From Streptomyces sp. ISL-87 (lineage in GTDB: Bacteria; Actinomycetota; Actinomycetes; Streptomycetales; Streptomycetaceae), in the NCBI RefSeq assembly GCF_018614095.1, contig NZ_JAGGOY010000014.1:1-44956 (forward strand): a stretch of 44,956 bases of DNA, given 5' to 3'. A program made the position numbers and the translations under genes. Below the pieces are notes generated by a model. It was not told where the DNA came from. It saw nothing but the letters and a program-made list of their open reading frames with translations, and ran no database searches. Shown one piece after another: positions 1 through 6,653 of this stretch; within the stretch, counting starts at the first letter, position 1, and each line of letters opens with the position of its first letter.

Positions 1-129
1 TTCCCAACGGAGTCCTTCAGGCCCGGGGTTCCTCACAAGAGTCCGCTGAAGGGCCAGCTAGGCCAGCCGGGTAGAACCCGCAGTGATCCGAGCGGTGTCA
101 GCTTGCCAGTGCCCTCCCCGCCCCCAACC

Positions 130-375
130 ATGCCGCGTATGACACGCTGCGAAGTATGCGGAAATGACTACGACCTGGCGTTCTACGTGGAAACCCAGGA
201 CGGTGCACGTCACGTATTCGATTCGTTCTCCTGCGCCATCCACCGCATGGCGCCCATCTGCGAGCACTGCCGGGTCCAGATCATCGGGCAGGGCATCGAG
301 GTCGGGGGGCAGTTCTACTGCGGTGCCCACTGCGCCCGCGCGGAGGGGAAGGTGGGCATCGTCGACAGAGTGTGA
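130..375 (+). CDS. Small Cys-rich zinc-binding protein (prokaryotic metallothionein-like)
   Basis: An 81-residue protein from the ATG at 130; starts at 103 (TTG) or 139 (ATG) are also possible and no clear ribosome site decides. Seven Cys are laid out as metal knuckles: C7-x2-C10, C35 with H38, C44-x2-C47 and C64-x3-C68. This resembles the small actinobacterial proteins often labelled metallothionein or zinc-ribbon protein. The layout suggests a structural zinc site rather than an enzyme. No partner gene is evident. A shorter tandem copy follows at 544. Family placement is from motif memory; the function is unknown. Confidence 0.7.
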   Translation: MPRMTRCEVCGNDYDLAFYVETQDGARHVFDSFSCAIHRMAPICEHCRVQIIGQGIEVGGQFYCGAHCARAEGKVGIVDRV

Positions 376-543
376 TCAAGGCTGCGTGCTTCGAAAGCCG
401 ATCCCCGCCGACAGCGTTCCCCAACTCAGAGCGAGACAACAGCACTGTTGTAGGCGCTTCCCCACACCCAGTGCCCTGATCAGGGAGAACATCTCCGACA
501 ACGAATGGAAGGCTCCCAGCATAGAAGCGGGAGAAATTACGGC

Positions 544-741
544 ATGTCGTTCGAGGTGCACGCGCAGGGCGCCGTGCACGTCTTCGACTGCTTCTCCTGC
601 GCCATTCACCGCATGGCGCCCATCTGCGAGCACTGCCGGGTCCAGATCATCGGGCAGGGCGTCGAGGTCGAAGGGAAGTGGTTCTGCGGAGGGCACTGCG
701 CCCGCGCAGAGGGGGAGGTGGGCATCATCGACCACGTCTGA
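544..741 (+). CDS. Truncated tandem paralogue of the Cys-rich protein
   Basis: A 65-residue protein nearly identical to the C-terminal part of the protein at 130-375: the segments around FSCAIHRMAPICEHC and GHCARAEG are shared. The ATG at 544 has a GGGAGA ribosome site about 8 bases upstream. The frame stays open back to an ATG at 505, but the residues there do not contain the first CxxC pair; the local sequence reads NYGMSF where the other copy has NDYDLAF. The copy has therefore lost its first metal-binding knuckle, by mutation or a small indel. It may be a decaying duplicate or a short functional variant. Confidence 0.55.
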   Translation: MSFEVHAQGAVHVFDCFSCAIHRMAPICEHCRVQIIGQGVEVEGKWFCGGHCARAEGEVGIIDHV

Positions 742-850
742 CGTCGCACCCTCCGCCTCCCCTCCCCATAGGTTCCCCATGGGCTCCCCATAGGCCAAGA
801 CCCCGGACGGCCACCCGGCCGCCGGGGTCCTCGCGGCTGGGGGTACCGTC

Positions 851-1648
851 GTGGGCGTGTACCGCTTTGTGCTGACCCGGCAGTGGGTGTGCCTCACCCT
901 CATCGCCCTCGTCCTCATCCCCGTGATGATCAAGCTGGGGTTCTGGCAGTTCCACCGCCACGAGCACCGGGTCGCGCAGAACCAGCTGATCGCGGCGAGC
1001 CTGACCGCGAAGCCGGTACCGATGACCGCGATCACCTCCCCCGGCCACCAGGTGCCGCGGGCCGACTACTGGCGTGCGGTCACCGCCACGGGGACGTACG
1101 ACACCGCGCACGAGGTCGTGGTGCGGATGCGGACCTCCAACGACGACAAGGTCGGCTTCCAGGTCGTGACCCCGCTGGTGCTGGCCGACGGCCGGGTGGT
1201 GCTGGTCAACCGCGGCTGGGTGACGGGCGGCGGCGACTCGCGCGCGTACCCTCCGGTGCCGGCGGCGCCCTCGGGCGAAGTCACGGTCACCGGTCGGCTC
1301 AAGGCCGACGAGACGAGCGGCGGAAGCGGGATCAAGGACCGCAAGGGCCTGCCCGACCGCCAGGTGATGCTGATCAACAGCGCGCAGCAGGCGGGGTACC
1401 TGGGCAAGCCCGTCCTCGGCGGGTACCTGGAACTCACCGGTCCGCTACCGGCGGACGGAACGCCCGAGGTGGTCGCCGAACCCGACCACGACTCGATCGG
1501 CCCGCACATGGCGTACGCCGTGCAGTGGTGGCTGTTCGCCTCGGGGGTGCCGGTGGGGTGGTGGATCCTCGTACGGCGTGAGAAGCGCGAGCGCGAGGAG
1601 GCGGCCGCGGCTGCCGTGGGCGTGGAGGCGGAGCCGGCCACGGCGTAG
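851..1648 (+). CDS. SURF1 family cytochrome oxidase biogenesis protein
   Basis: 265 residues from a GTG. Family members help assemble the haem a/copper centre of aa3-type cytochrome c oxidase in the membrane. An N-terminal membrane segment lies at about residues 11-32. It is followed by the hallmark FWQFHRHEHR stretch of SURF1 proteins and a long extracellular domain with LVNRGWV. A C-terminal segment with HMAYAVQWWLFA leads into the second membrane helix. A basic/acidic and Ala-rich tail ends the protein. The next gene starts 9 bases after the stop, so the two may be co-transcribed. Confidence 0.88.
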   Translation: MGVYRFVLTRQWVCLTLIALVLIPVMIKLGFWQFHRHEHRVAQNQLIAASLTAKPVPMTAITSPGHQVPRADYWRAVTATGTYDTAHEVVVRMRTSNDDKVGFQVVTPLVLADGRVVLVNRGWVTGGGDSRAYPPVPAAPSGEVTVTGRLKADETSGGSGIKDRKGLPDRQVMLINSAQQAGYLGKPVLGGYLELTGPLPADGTPEVVAEPDHDSIGPHMAYAVQWWLFASGVPVGWWILVRREKREREEAAAAAVGVEAEPATA

Positions 1649-1657
1649 CGTGTCGGC

Positions 1658-2413
1658 ATGGATCTTGGACTGAAGGATCGTGTCTACATCGTCACCGGCG
1701 CCACCCGCGGCCTGGGCTTCGCCTCTGCGCGCGAGCTGACGGCGGATGGCGCGAAGGTCATCGTGACGGGCCGGGACGCCGCGCGCGCGGCGGCGGCCGC
1801 TGCCACCCTGGGCCCGAACGCGGTCGGTATCGCCACGGACAACGCCGACCCGGCGGCGGCCTCCGCGCTGATCACGGCGGCCCGCGAACGCTTCGGCCGC
1901 TTGGACGGCGTCCTGATCAGCGTCGGCGGACCGGCCCCGGGCCTCGCGGCGGACAACACCGACGCGCAGTGGGAGGCGGCCTTCGAGTCCGTATTCCTGG
2001 GCGCGGTCCGCCTGGCGCGGGCGGCGGCGGCCGAACTGGGCGAAGGTGGCGTCATCGGCTTCGTCCTGTCGGGCTCGGTCCACGAGCCCATCCCCGGCCT
2101 GACCATCTCCAACGGCCTGCGTCCGGGGCTGGCGGGCTTCGCGAAGTCCCTGTCGGTGGATCTGGGCCCGCGCGGCATCCGGGTGGTCGGCCTGCTGCCG
2201 GCGCGGATCGACACCGACCGGGTGCGCGAACTGGACGCCCTGTCCGGCGACGCGGCGACGGCCCGGGCGGGCCACGAATCCCGCATCCCGCTGCGGCGTT
2301 ACGGCACCCCGGAGGAATTCGGCCGCACGGCGGCCTTCGTACTGTCCCCCGCGGCGTCATACCTGACCGGCATCATGCTCCCCGTCGACGGCGGCTCCCG
2401 CCACGGCTTCTGA
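1658..2413 (+). CDS. SDR family protein with substituted catalytic residues
   Basis: 251 residues, a Rossmann-fold short-chain dehydrogenase/reductase. The cofactor motif TGATRGLGFASA sits at residues 12-23, and the C-terminal SYLTGIMLPVDGG is typical of 3-oxoacyl reductase-like SDRs. At the usual YxxxK position the sequence reads SNGLR when the helix is aligned through GLAGFAKSLS, so the general-base Tyr is Ser and the Lys is Arg. The upstream Ser position reads VLSGSV. It may have shifted chemistry or be non-catalytic. It lies directly downstream of the SURF1-like gene. Confidence 0.85.
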   Translation: MDLGLKDRVYIVTGATRGLGFASARELTADGAKVIVTGRDAARAAAAAATLGPNAVGIATDNADPAAASALITAARERFGRLDGVLISVGGPAPGLAADNTDAQWEAAFESVFLGAVRLARAAAAELGEGGVIGFVLSGSVHEPIPGLTISNGLRPGLAGFAKSLSVDLGPRGIRVVGLLPARIDTDRVRELDALSGDAATARAGHESRIPLRRYGTPEEFGRTAAFVLSPAASYLTGIMLPVDGGSRHGF

Positions 2414-2446
2414 CCGGCCGCCCGCCTCAGACGCCGGCGGGCAACT

Positions 2447-2543
2447 CAGCCCCGCCGGCGTTTGAGGCCCGGGGTCCGGGGCGGAGCCCCACGGTGTTTC
2501 AGCCCCGCCGGCGATTGAGGCGCGGGGTCTGGGGCTGGACCCC
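2447..2543 (+). repeat. Two copies of a GC-rich intergenic element
   Basis: Two 44-base copies (2447-2490 and 2500-2543) both begin CAGCCCCGCCGGCG and continue TTGAGGC(C/G)CGGGGTC. Each ends in a short GGGGTC...GACCCC or GGGG...CCCC hairpin. Elements of this kind are common between Streptomyces genes. Here they lie between the convergent stops of the SDR and AmaP genes and could serve as bidirectional terminators. Confidence 0.65.
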
Positions 2544-2554
2544 GTGGACACCCC

Positions 2555-3112
2555 CTAGCTCACCCGTTGGGCACGGTGGGCGGCCACCCGGATTCTCACT
2601 TCCACAGGAAGCTCCGGCAGGCCCGTCGAGGCCCGGGCGTGGCTCAGGACCGGGCCCGCCAACGCGGCCAGCGCATCGCCCGGGACGGCGTACGGCTCCA
2701 GCTCCAGCGCCACCCGCAGGGTCGGCGCCCCCTTCCGCCCCCGCAGCGCGACCCGGCACGCCGCGACCCCGTCCACCGCCCCGGCCTCCGCCGCCACCGC
2801 CGCCTCCAGCGCCCGCCCCCGTAGCAGCGCGAACGCCCCGTCACCCGTGTCCACCACCACCGCCGCCAGCTTCGACCGCCGCAGCTGTGCCAGCAGCCAC
2901 CACAGCGCCAGCAGTACGCACACCCCCAGGCCCGCGAGTACCGCCCACCACCACCAGCCCTCGGCATGCCAGTACCGCCGCCGGACCTCCGCCGTCAGCA
3001 GCGGTGCGTGCCGCCCGCCGAACGGCCAGGACGCCGTCAGCACCAGAGCCCCCGCCGCCAGCAGGAGCATTCCGAAGAATCCGAGCAGGACCCGGTTCAC
3101 CGCCCCGAGCAT
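2555..3112 (-). CDS. amaP: Alkaline shock response membrane anchor protein AmaP
   Basis: 185 residues from the ATG at 3112, chosen because it lies just after the upstream gene's stop and starts MLGAVNRVLLGFF. Two membrane segments are visible, at about residues 6-28 and 52-76 (WWWWAVLAGLGVCVLLALWW). A soluble C-terminal domain follows, ending VEVRIRVAAHRA. AmaP proteins anchor Asp23 at the cytoplasmic face of the membrane, and two Asp23-type genes are upstream in this same operon. It is the last gene of a five-gene minus-strand operon. Confidence 0.82.
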   Translation of the reverse strand: MLGAVNRVLLGFFGMLLLAAGALVLTASWPFGGRHAPLLTAEVRRRYWHAEGWWWWAVLAGLGVCVLLALWWLLAQLRRSKLAAVVVDTGDGAFALLRGRALEAAVAAEAGAVDGVAACRVALRGRKGAPTLRVALELEPYAVPGDALAALAGPVLSHARASTGLPELPVEVRIRVAAHRAQRVS

Positions 3113-3116
3113 CCCG

Positions 3117-3767
3117 TCACCTCTTCCCCACGGCAGCCCGGTTGACCCGTACACGCGCTTTCATCGGATGCGCCAGGCCCAGTTCGTCGATGCCGACGGC
3201 GAGCACCTCGTCCAGCTCGGCCCGTACCTCGTCCAGCTCGCGGAAGTGCGAGGCGGCGCGGACCCGGATGTGGGACCGGCCCACCTTCACCCGGGCCGAC
3301 CGCACGCCGGACACCTCCATCGCCCTGTCCCGCAACACCTGCGCGGCGGCCTTACGCCCGAGCCCGGCCCGTACCCCGGCCCCCGGCGGCGTCCGCATCG
3401 GCAGGATCCCGCGCAGCCCGGGGGTGAGCGCGAGCAGCAGGAGCACCGCCCCGACCGCCACCAGGATTCCGCCGCCGATCAGCACGGCCGTATCCGCCGG
3501 GGTCTGCCGCTCCAGCTGTTGTACGAGTTCCCGGCGCCAGCGCATGCCGGGGCGGTGGGCCCGTACCGCCGCCAGGTCGTACAGGAACAGGCCCGTGACC
3601 ACGAACACGGCGAGCGCGGTCAGCGCGGCGGGCAGCCGCCTGGCGGAGCGGAACCGGTGCGCGGAGCCGTGCCCGGACCCGTGTGCGGTCTGCTCCGCGG
3701 AGCCGTGCGGGGGCTGCTCCGCGGACACGTGCGCGGACCGCTCCGCGGACCCGTCGGGAACCGTCAC
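3117..3767 (-). CDS. DUF6286-type membrane protein of the Asp23 operon
   Basis: 216 residues from a GTG at 3767 that overlaps the stop of the upstream Asp23 gene (GTGA). The N-terminal 40 residues are a repetitive hydrophilic stretch (GSAERSAHVSAEQ, HGSAEQTAHGSGHGSAH). Two membrane segments follow (ALTALAVFVVTGLFLYDL and VLIGGGILVAVGAVLLLLAL). The C-terminal domain has VRSARVKVGRSHIRVRA, like a degenerate Asp23/AmaP beta-alpha domain. Its role is probably to hold or organise Asp23 at the membrane; this is inferred from context. The family name is from memory. Confidence 0.72.
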   Translation of the reverse strand: MTVPDGSAERSAHVSAEQPPHGSAEQTAHGSGHGSAHRFRSARRLPAALTALAVFVVTGLFLYDLAAVRAHRPGMRWRRELVQQLERQTPADTAVLIGGGILVAVGAVLLLLALTPGLRGILPMRTPPGAGVRAGLGRKAAAQVLRDRAMEVSGVRSARVKVGRSHIRVRAASHFRELDEVRAELDEVLAVGIDELGLAHPMKARVRVNRAAVGKR

Positions 3768-4132
3768 CGCAGCCGCCGGTCCCGCCCGGCGGCCGACCGG
3801 GTGTACGAGGAGTGCAGGTGCTCGATGTCGATGTCCACTTCGGGCACGGCCATGTCGGCGCACTCCTCGATGCGGTGGACGACCTGGTGGCGTACGGCCG
3901 CGCACTGGGCCCCGAGGTCGGCCGGGTAGCCGAGCTCCAGGCTCACCCGTACCCGCGCGATGTCATGGTGCACGGTGACGGTGGCGTGCGGCGGGGCCGC
4001 GCCGGGGTCGGCTCCTGTGAGCGCCTCCCGGGCGGCCTGGGCCGCGATCTTGGCCACGACCCGGTCGGCGATACGGGTGGCCCCCCGGTCCGCCGGGGGT
4101 ACCCGGGGCGGTGTGGCCCGTGGGCTGCTCAC
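3764..4132 (-). CDS. Asp23/Gls24 family envelope stress protein (second copy)
   Basis: 122 residues from the GTG at 4132, preceded by AGGTGAGG. The hallmark pattern is present: ADRVVAKIAAQAAREAL, then VTVHHDIARVRVSLELGYPADL, then HRIEECADMAVPEVDIDIEHL. Asp23 proteins polymerise near the membrane and support cell envelope homeostasis. This copy is shorter and more divergent than the one at 4374-4817, and its stop is translationally coupled to the DUF6286 gene. A longer frame back to 4249 overlaps the upstream gene and is unlikely. Confidence 0.82.
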   Translation of the reverse strand: MSSPRATPPRVPPADRGATRIADRVVAKIAAQAAREALTGADPGAAPPHATVTVHHDIARVRVSLELGYPADLGAQCAAVRHQVVHRIEECADMAVPEVDIDIEHLHSSYTRSAAGRDRRLR

Positions 4133-4139
4133 CGGCGCC

Positions 4140-4358
4140 TCACCTGAGCCGGTCGTCGCGGTCGCCGCGGCCACCCCGGTCGCCCCGGCCCCGCGGGCGG
4201 AACAGGTCACCGGGTTCCAGGTCCCCCTCGAGGAACCGGCCGACGACAAAGCCGACGGCGCCCAGCGACGCCACCAGCACGAAGGCGCCGAAGCCGCCGA
4301 AGTAGCCGGCGAACCCCAGTGCCATGCCGGCCACCAGGCCGACGACCGCCATGCTCAT
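4140..4358 (-). CDS. Small membrane protein of the Asp23 operon (DUF2273-like)
   Basis: 72 residues with two close membrane segments (MAVVGLVAGMALGFAGYFGG and FGAFVLVASLGAVGFVVGRF) and a charged Arg/Asp-rich tail (RGRGDRGGRGDRDDR). Size, position between the two Asp23 genes and hydropathy match the small DUF2273-type protein that accompanies Asp23 and AmaP in other Gram-positive bacteria. The match is by layout, not by a diagnostic motif. Confidence 0.7.
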   Translation of the reverse strand: MSMAVVGLVAGMALGFAGYFGGFGAFVLVASLGAVGFVVGRFLEGDLEPGDLFRPRGRGDRGGRGDRDDRLR

Positions 4359-4373
4359 GCGGGCTCCTCTCGG

Positions 4374-4817
4374 CTACTGAAGCCGGGATTCCGGTTCTTC
4401 CTCTTCCTCATCGGGCAGTTTGACGTCGCTCACCGCGATGTTGACCTCGACCACTTCCAGGCCCGCCATCCGCTCGACCGCCGAGATGACGTTCTCACGG
4501 ACCGCCCGGGCCACCTCGCGGATCGACACGCCGTAGTCGACGACGATCTCCAGGTCGAGGGCCGTCTGGGTCTCCCCGACCTCGGCCTTGACGCCACGGG
4601 TGACGGAGGATTTCGCCCCGCCGGGGACGCGCTCGCGGACGGCGCCGAAGGTACGGGACAGGCCGCTGCCGCTGCCCATGGCGTGGACGCCGACCACCTC
4701 GCGGGCGGCCAGCCCGGCGATCTTCTCGACGACGCCGTCGGCGATGGAAGTGCGGCCCCGGTCGCCGGGGGCTTTGGCGGAGGTCTTGGCGGGGCCCCCT
4801 GATGCGGATTCGGTCAT
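4374..4817 (-). CDS. Asp23/Gls24 family envelope stress protein (first copy)
   Basis: 147 residues from the ATG at 4817, with GAAGGGA upstream. It has the full Asp23 pattern: SIADGVVEKIAGLAAREVVGV at residues 24-44, LEIVVDYGVSIREVARAVRENV at 89-110, and MAGLEVVEVNIAVSDV ahead of an acidic tail (DEEEEEPES). It is the first gene of the five-gene operon, so the promoter should lie in 4818-4980. A longer frame reaching 5432 is a shadow of the crotonase gene. Confidence 0.9.
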   Translation of the reverse strand: MTESASGGPAKTSAKAPGDRGRTSIADGVVEKIAGLAAREVVGVHAMGSGSGLSRTFGAVRERVPGGAKSSVTRGVKAEVGETQTALDLEIVVDYGVSIREVARAVRENVISAVERMAGLEVVEVNIAVSDVKLPDEEEEEPESRLQ

Positions 4818-4982
4818 CGCATGTCCCTTCGCGCGTGCGGACTCCTCACCACCGTAAGCCTGGTCCGCCCCGAGCGCGCAGGGACTAGGCCGGTCGGCGG
4901 GGTCGAGTTCGCGGGGGTCGCACGGCCGACTCCGCCCGGACACTCCCCGGACGGCGTCCGGGGGTGCGGGGTACACCCAGCG

Positions 4983-5036
4983 CCTCACACGCGGGACGGG
5001 CCGGAGCGTATGCTCCAGCCCGTCCCGCGTGTGAGG
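4983..5036 (-). terminator. Long hairpin terminator downstream of the crotonase gene
   Basis: A perfect 19-bp inverted repeat: CCTCACACGCGGGACGGGC at 4983-5001 pairs with 5018-5036. The loop itself holds a 5-bp stem (GGAGC-GTAT-GCTCC). It begins 12 bases after the stop of the minus-strand crotonase gene and separates it from the Asp23 operon. Confidence 0.85.
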
Positions 5037-5047
5037 TTCGCGCCGTG

Positions 5048-5827
5048 TCAGTCCGAGAGGCCCGCGAGGTCGCGCAGCCGGCGGGCCTGGGCCGCGCGCT
5101 CGGCGGTGCGCTGGGCGTCGTACGGGCGGGACACCGCATCGCGCAGCAGTGCCTTGGTCTCGATCACCGCGTCCCGCGGCGGAGCCAGCAGCGCCGTGGT
5201 GAGGTCCTGGACGGCCGCGTCCAGTTCCCCGGCCGGGACCACCAGGTTGGCCAGCCCGATCCGCTCGGCCTCCTCGGCGTGCACGAAACGGCCCGTGGCG
5301 CAGATCTCCAGGGCGCGGGCGTAGCCCACGAGGGAGGTCAGCGGCTGGGTGCCGGCCAGGTCGGGGACCAGGCCCAGGCTGGTCTCGCGCATGGCGAATT
5401 CCACGTCCTCCGCGACGACGCGCAGGTCGCACGCGAGCGCGAGCTGGAAGCCGGCGCCGATCGCATGCCCCTGCACGGCGGCGACGGAGATGATGTCATT
5501 GCGCCGCCACCAGGTGAACGCCTCCTGGTACTCGGCGATGGTGGAGTCGAGCAGTTCGTCCGAACCGCGCGCCAGATCGAGGAACGACGGCTCGCCCTCG
5601 AAACCTTCGGGGGTGAACGCCTGCCGGTCGAGCCCCGCCGAGAAGGACTTGCCCTCGCCGCGCAGCACGACGACCCGGACGGTGCCCGGCAACGACCTTC
5701 CGGCCTCCGCCAACGCCCGCCAGAGCGCGGGGGATTGAGCGTTTCGCTTGGCCGGATTGGTCAGTGTCACCGTGGCGACCGAGTCGTCAACGGTGAGCCG
5801 TACGCCGTCCTTGTCGAGCAGAGCCAT
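5048..5827 (-). CDS. Enoyl-CoA hydratase/isomerase family protein
   Basis: 259 residues with the crotonase fold. The CoA-binding/oxyanion regions are SFSAGLDRQ and VAAVQGHAIGAGFQLALACDLR. A second motif is ETSLGLVPDLAGTQ. In classic enoyl-CoA hydratase the GGGCEL glutamate is a catalytic acid/base. Here that position is Gln (GAGFQL), while the second Glu (in RETSLGLVP) is kept. This suggests an isomerase-like or other crotonase reaction rather than standard hydration. It stands alone, with a strong terminator behind it. Confidence 0.85.
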   Translation of the reverse strand: MALLDKDGVRLTVDDSVATVTLTNPAKRNAQSPALWRALAEAGRSLPGTVRVVVLRGEGKSFSAGLDRQAFTPEGFEGEPSFLDLARGSDELLDSTIAEYQEAFTWWRRNDIISVAAVQGHAIGAGFQLALACDLRVVAEDVEFAMRETSLGLVPDLAGTQPLTSLVGYARALEICATGRFVHAEEAERIGLANLVVPAGELDAAVQDLTTALLAPPRDAVIETKALLRDAVSRPYDAQRTAERAAQARRLRDLAGLSD

Positions 5828-5946
5828 CTGTATGCCTCCGGGTGTGCAGTCGGCCGCGGACTCGGCCTAAGTGACTGCACAGTAACCACCCAGCCGACCG
5901 CAGGGCCGGCCGGGGGTCACCGAAGGAACCGCGTTGAGGTCTGGAT

Positions 5947-6017
5947 CTTGAGCCTGAACCTTGAGCTTGGGTAAAGCGTTCGAGCGATAGCTGGAGCTTT
6001 GAGCTGGAGCTTGGGCC
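5947..6017. repeat. Degenerate short repeats of TTGAGC / GCTGGAGC
   Basis: In the 240-base gap between the crotonase and HTH genes the words CTTGAGC, CCTTGAGCTTGGG, AGCTGGAGCTTTGAGC and TGGAGCTTGGG recur in an imperfect tandem pattern. No function is evident. Confidence 0.4.
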
Positions 6018-6067
6018 TCCTCACTCCGGCCTGACCCCGACCCCTGGCCTCACGGCCAGGGCCTGGG

Positions 6068-6289
6068 TCAGAGCGAGGCCGCCTTCTTGCCGCGCGTCGC
6101 GCCACCGCGACCACGTAGCGTGACTCCGGACTCGCTGAGCATCCGGTGGACGAATCCATAGGACCGGCCTGTCTCTTCGGCCAGCGCCCGGATACTCGCA
6201 CCGGAGTCGTACTTCTTCTTCAGGTCTGCCGCGAGCTTGTCGCGCGCGGCGCCGGTTACCCGGCTGCCCTTCTTCAGAGTCTCGGCCAC
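6068..6289 (-). CDS. Small helix-turn-helix protein
   Basis: 73 residues from the GTG at 6289, chosen because GAGGAGG lies 5 bases upstream; an in-frame ATG at 6328 has no such site. After a basic N-terminus (ETLKKGSRVTGAARDKLAADL) comes a helix-turn-helix of resolvase/sigma-4 type (YDSGASIRALAEETGRSYGFVHRMLSESG). A basic tail (RGRGGATRGKKAASL) ends the protein and could add non-specific DNA contact. Such proteins are widely conserved in Streptomyces. The target is unknown; a nucleoid-associated or regulatory role is inferred. Confidence 0.75.
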   Translation of the reverse strand: MAETLKKGSRVTGAARDKLAADLKKKYDSGASIRALAEETGRSYGFVHRMLSESGVTLRGRGGATRGKKAASL

Positions 6290-6503
6290 CCGTGCCTCCT
6301 CATGGGAAGTGCGCTCTGGACTTCTCATGATCACCCCTCCCCGGCTTCCTGGCCACCCATTCAGCAAGGTCGGTACGGCGGCATTTCCCGAGGAGTGGAC
6401 ACACAAGCAGAACGGAATCTTCTCTTCCGCTGCATGACTTCCGTCACACCTCCCCGCCCTCATGGGGAATCACCAGGTCAGGGGCCGGACACCGGCAAAA
6501 ACG

Positions 6504-6543
6504 CGGCCCCGGTGACGTACCCGTGGGGGCACGGCCGGGGCCG
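6504..6543 (-). terminator. Intrinsic terminator of the ABC-F gene
   Basis: CGGCCCCGG at 6504-6512 pairs with CCGGGGCCG at 6535-6543, with further GTG/CAC pairing inside. Read on the minus strand the hairpin is followed by CGTTTTTG. It lies 110 bases after the ABC-F stop. Confidence 0.65.
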
Positions 6544-6653
6544 TCGTACAGCGTGCGGCGGTATGAGACCGCCTCACTCAGATGATGGATCACGCGTGGG
6601 CCGAATGATCCATAAGGAATTGGATCAACCCGTCATCCACCCGTCGGGGCGAC

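Noticed and set aside
1..129. Window start
   Set aside because: No coding sequence or RNA gene could be supported; at most leader sequence of the first small gene.
1969..3978. 669-codon plus-strand frame
   Set aside because: A GC-bias shadow running through the SDR gene and antisense to AmaP and DUF6286; composition is Pro/Arg/Gly noise.
4374..5432. Long form (352 codons) of the Asp23 gene
   Set aside because: The extension is antisense to the crotonase and the terminator hairpin; the ATG at 4817 has a ribosome site and gives a normal Asp23 length.
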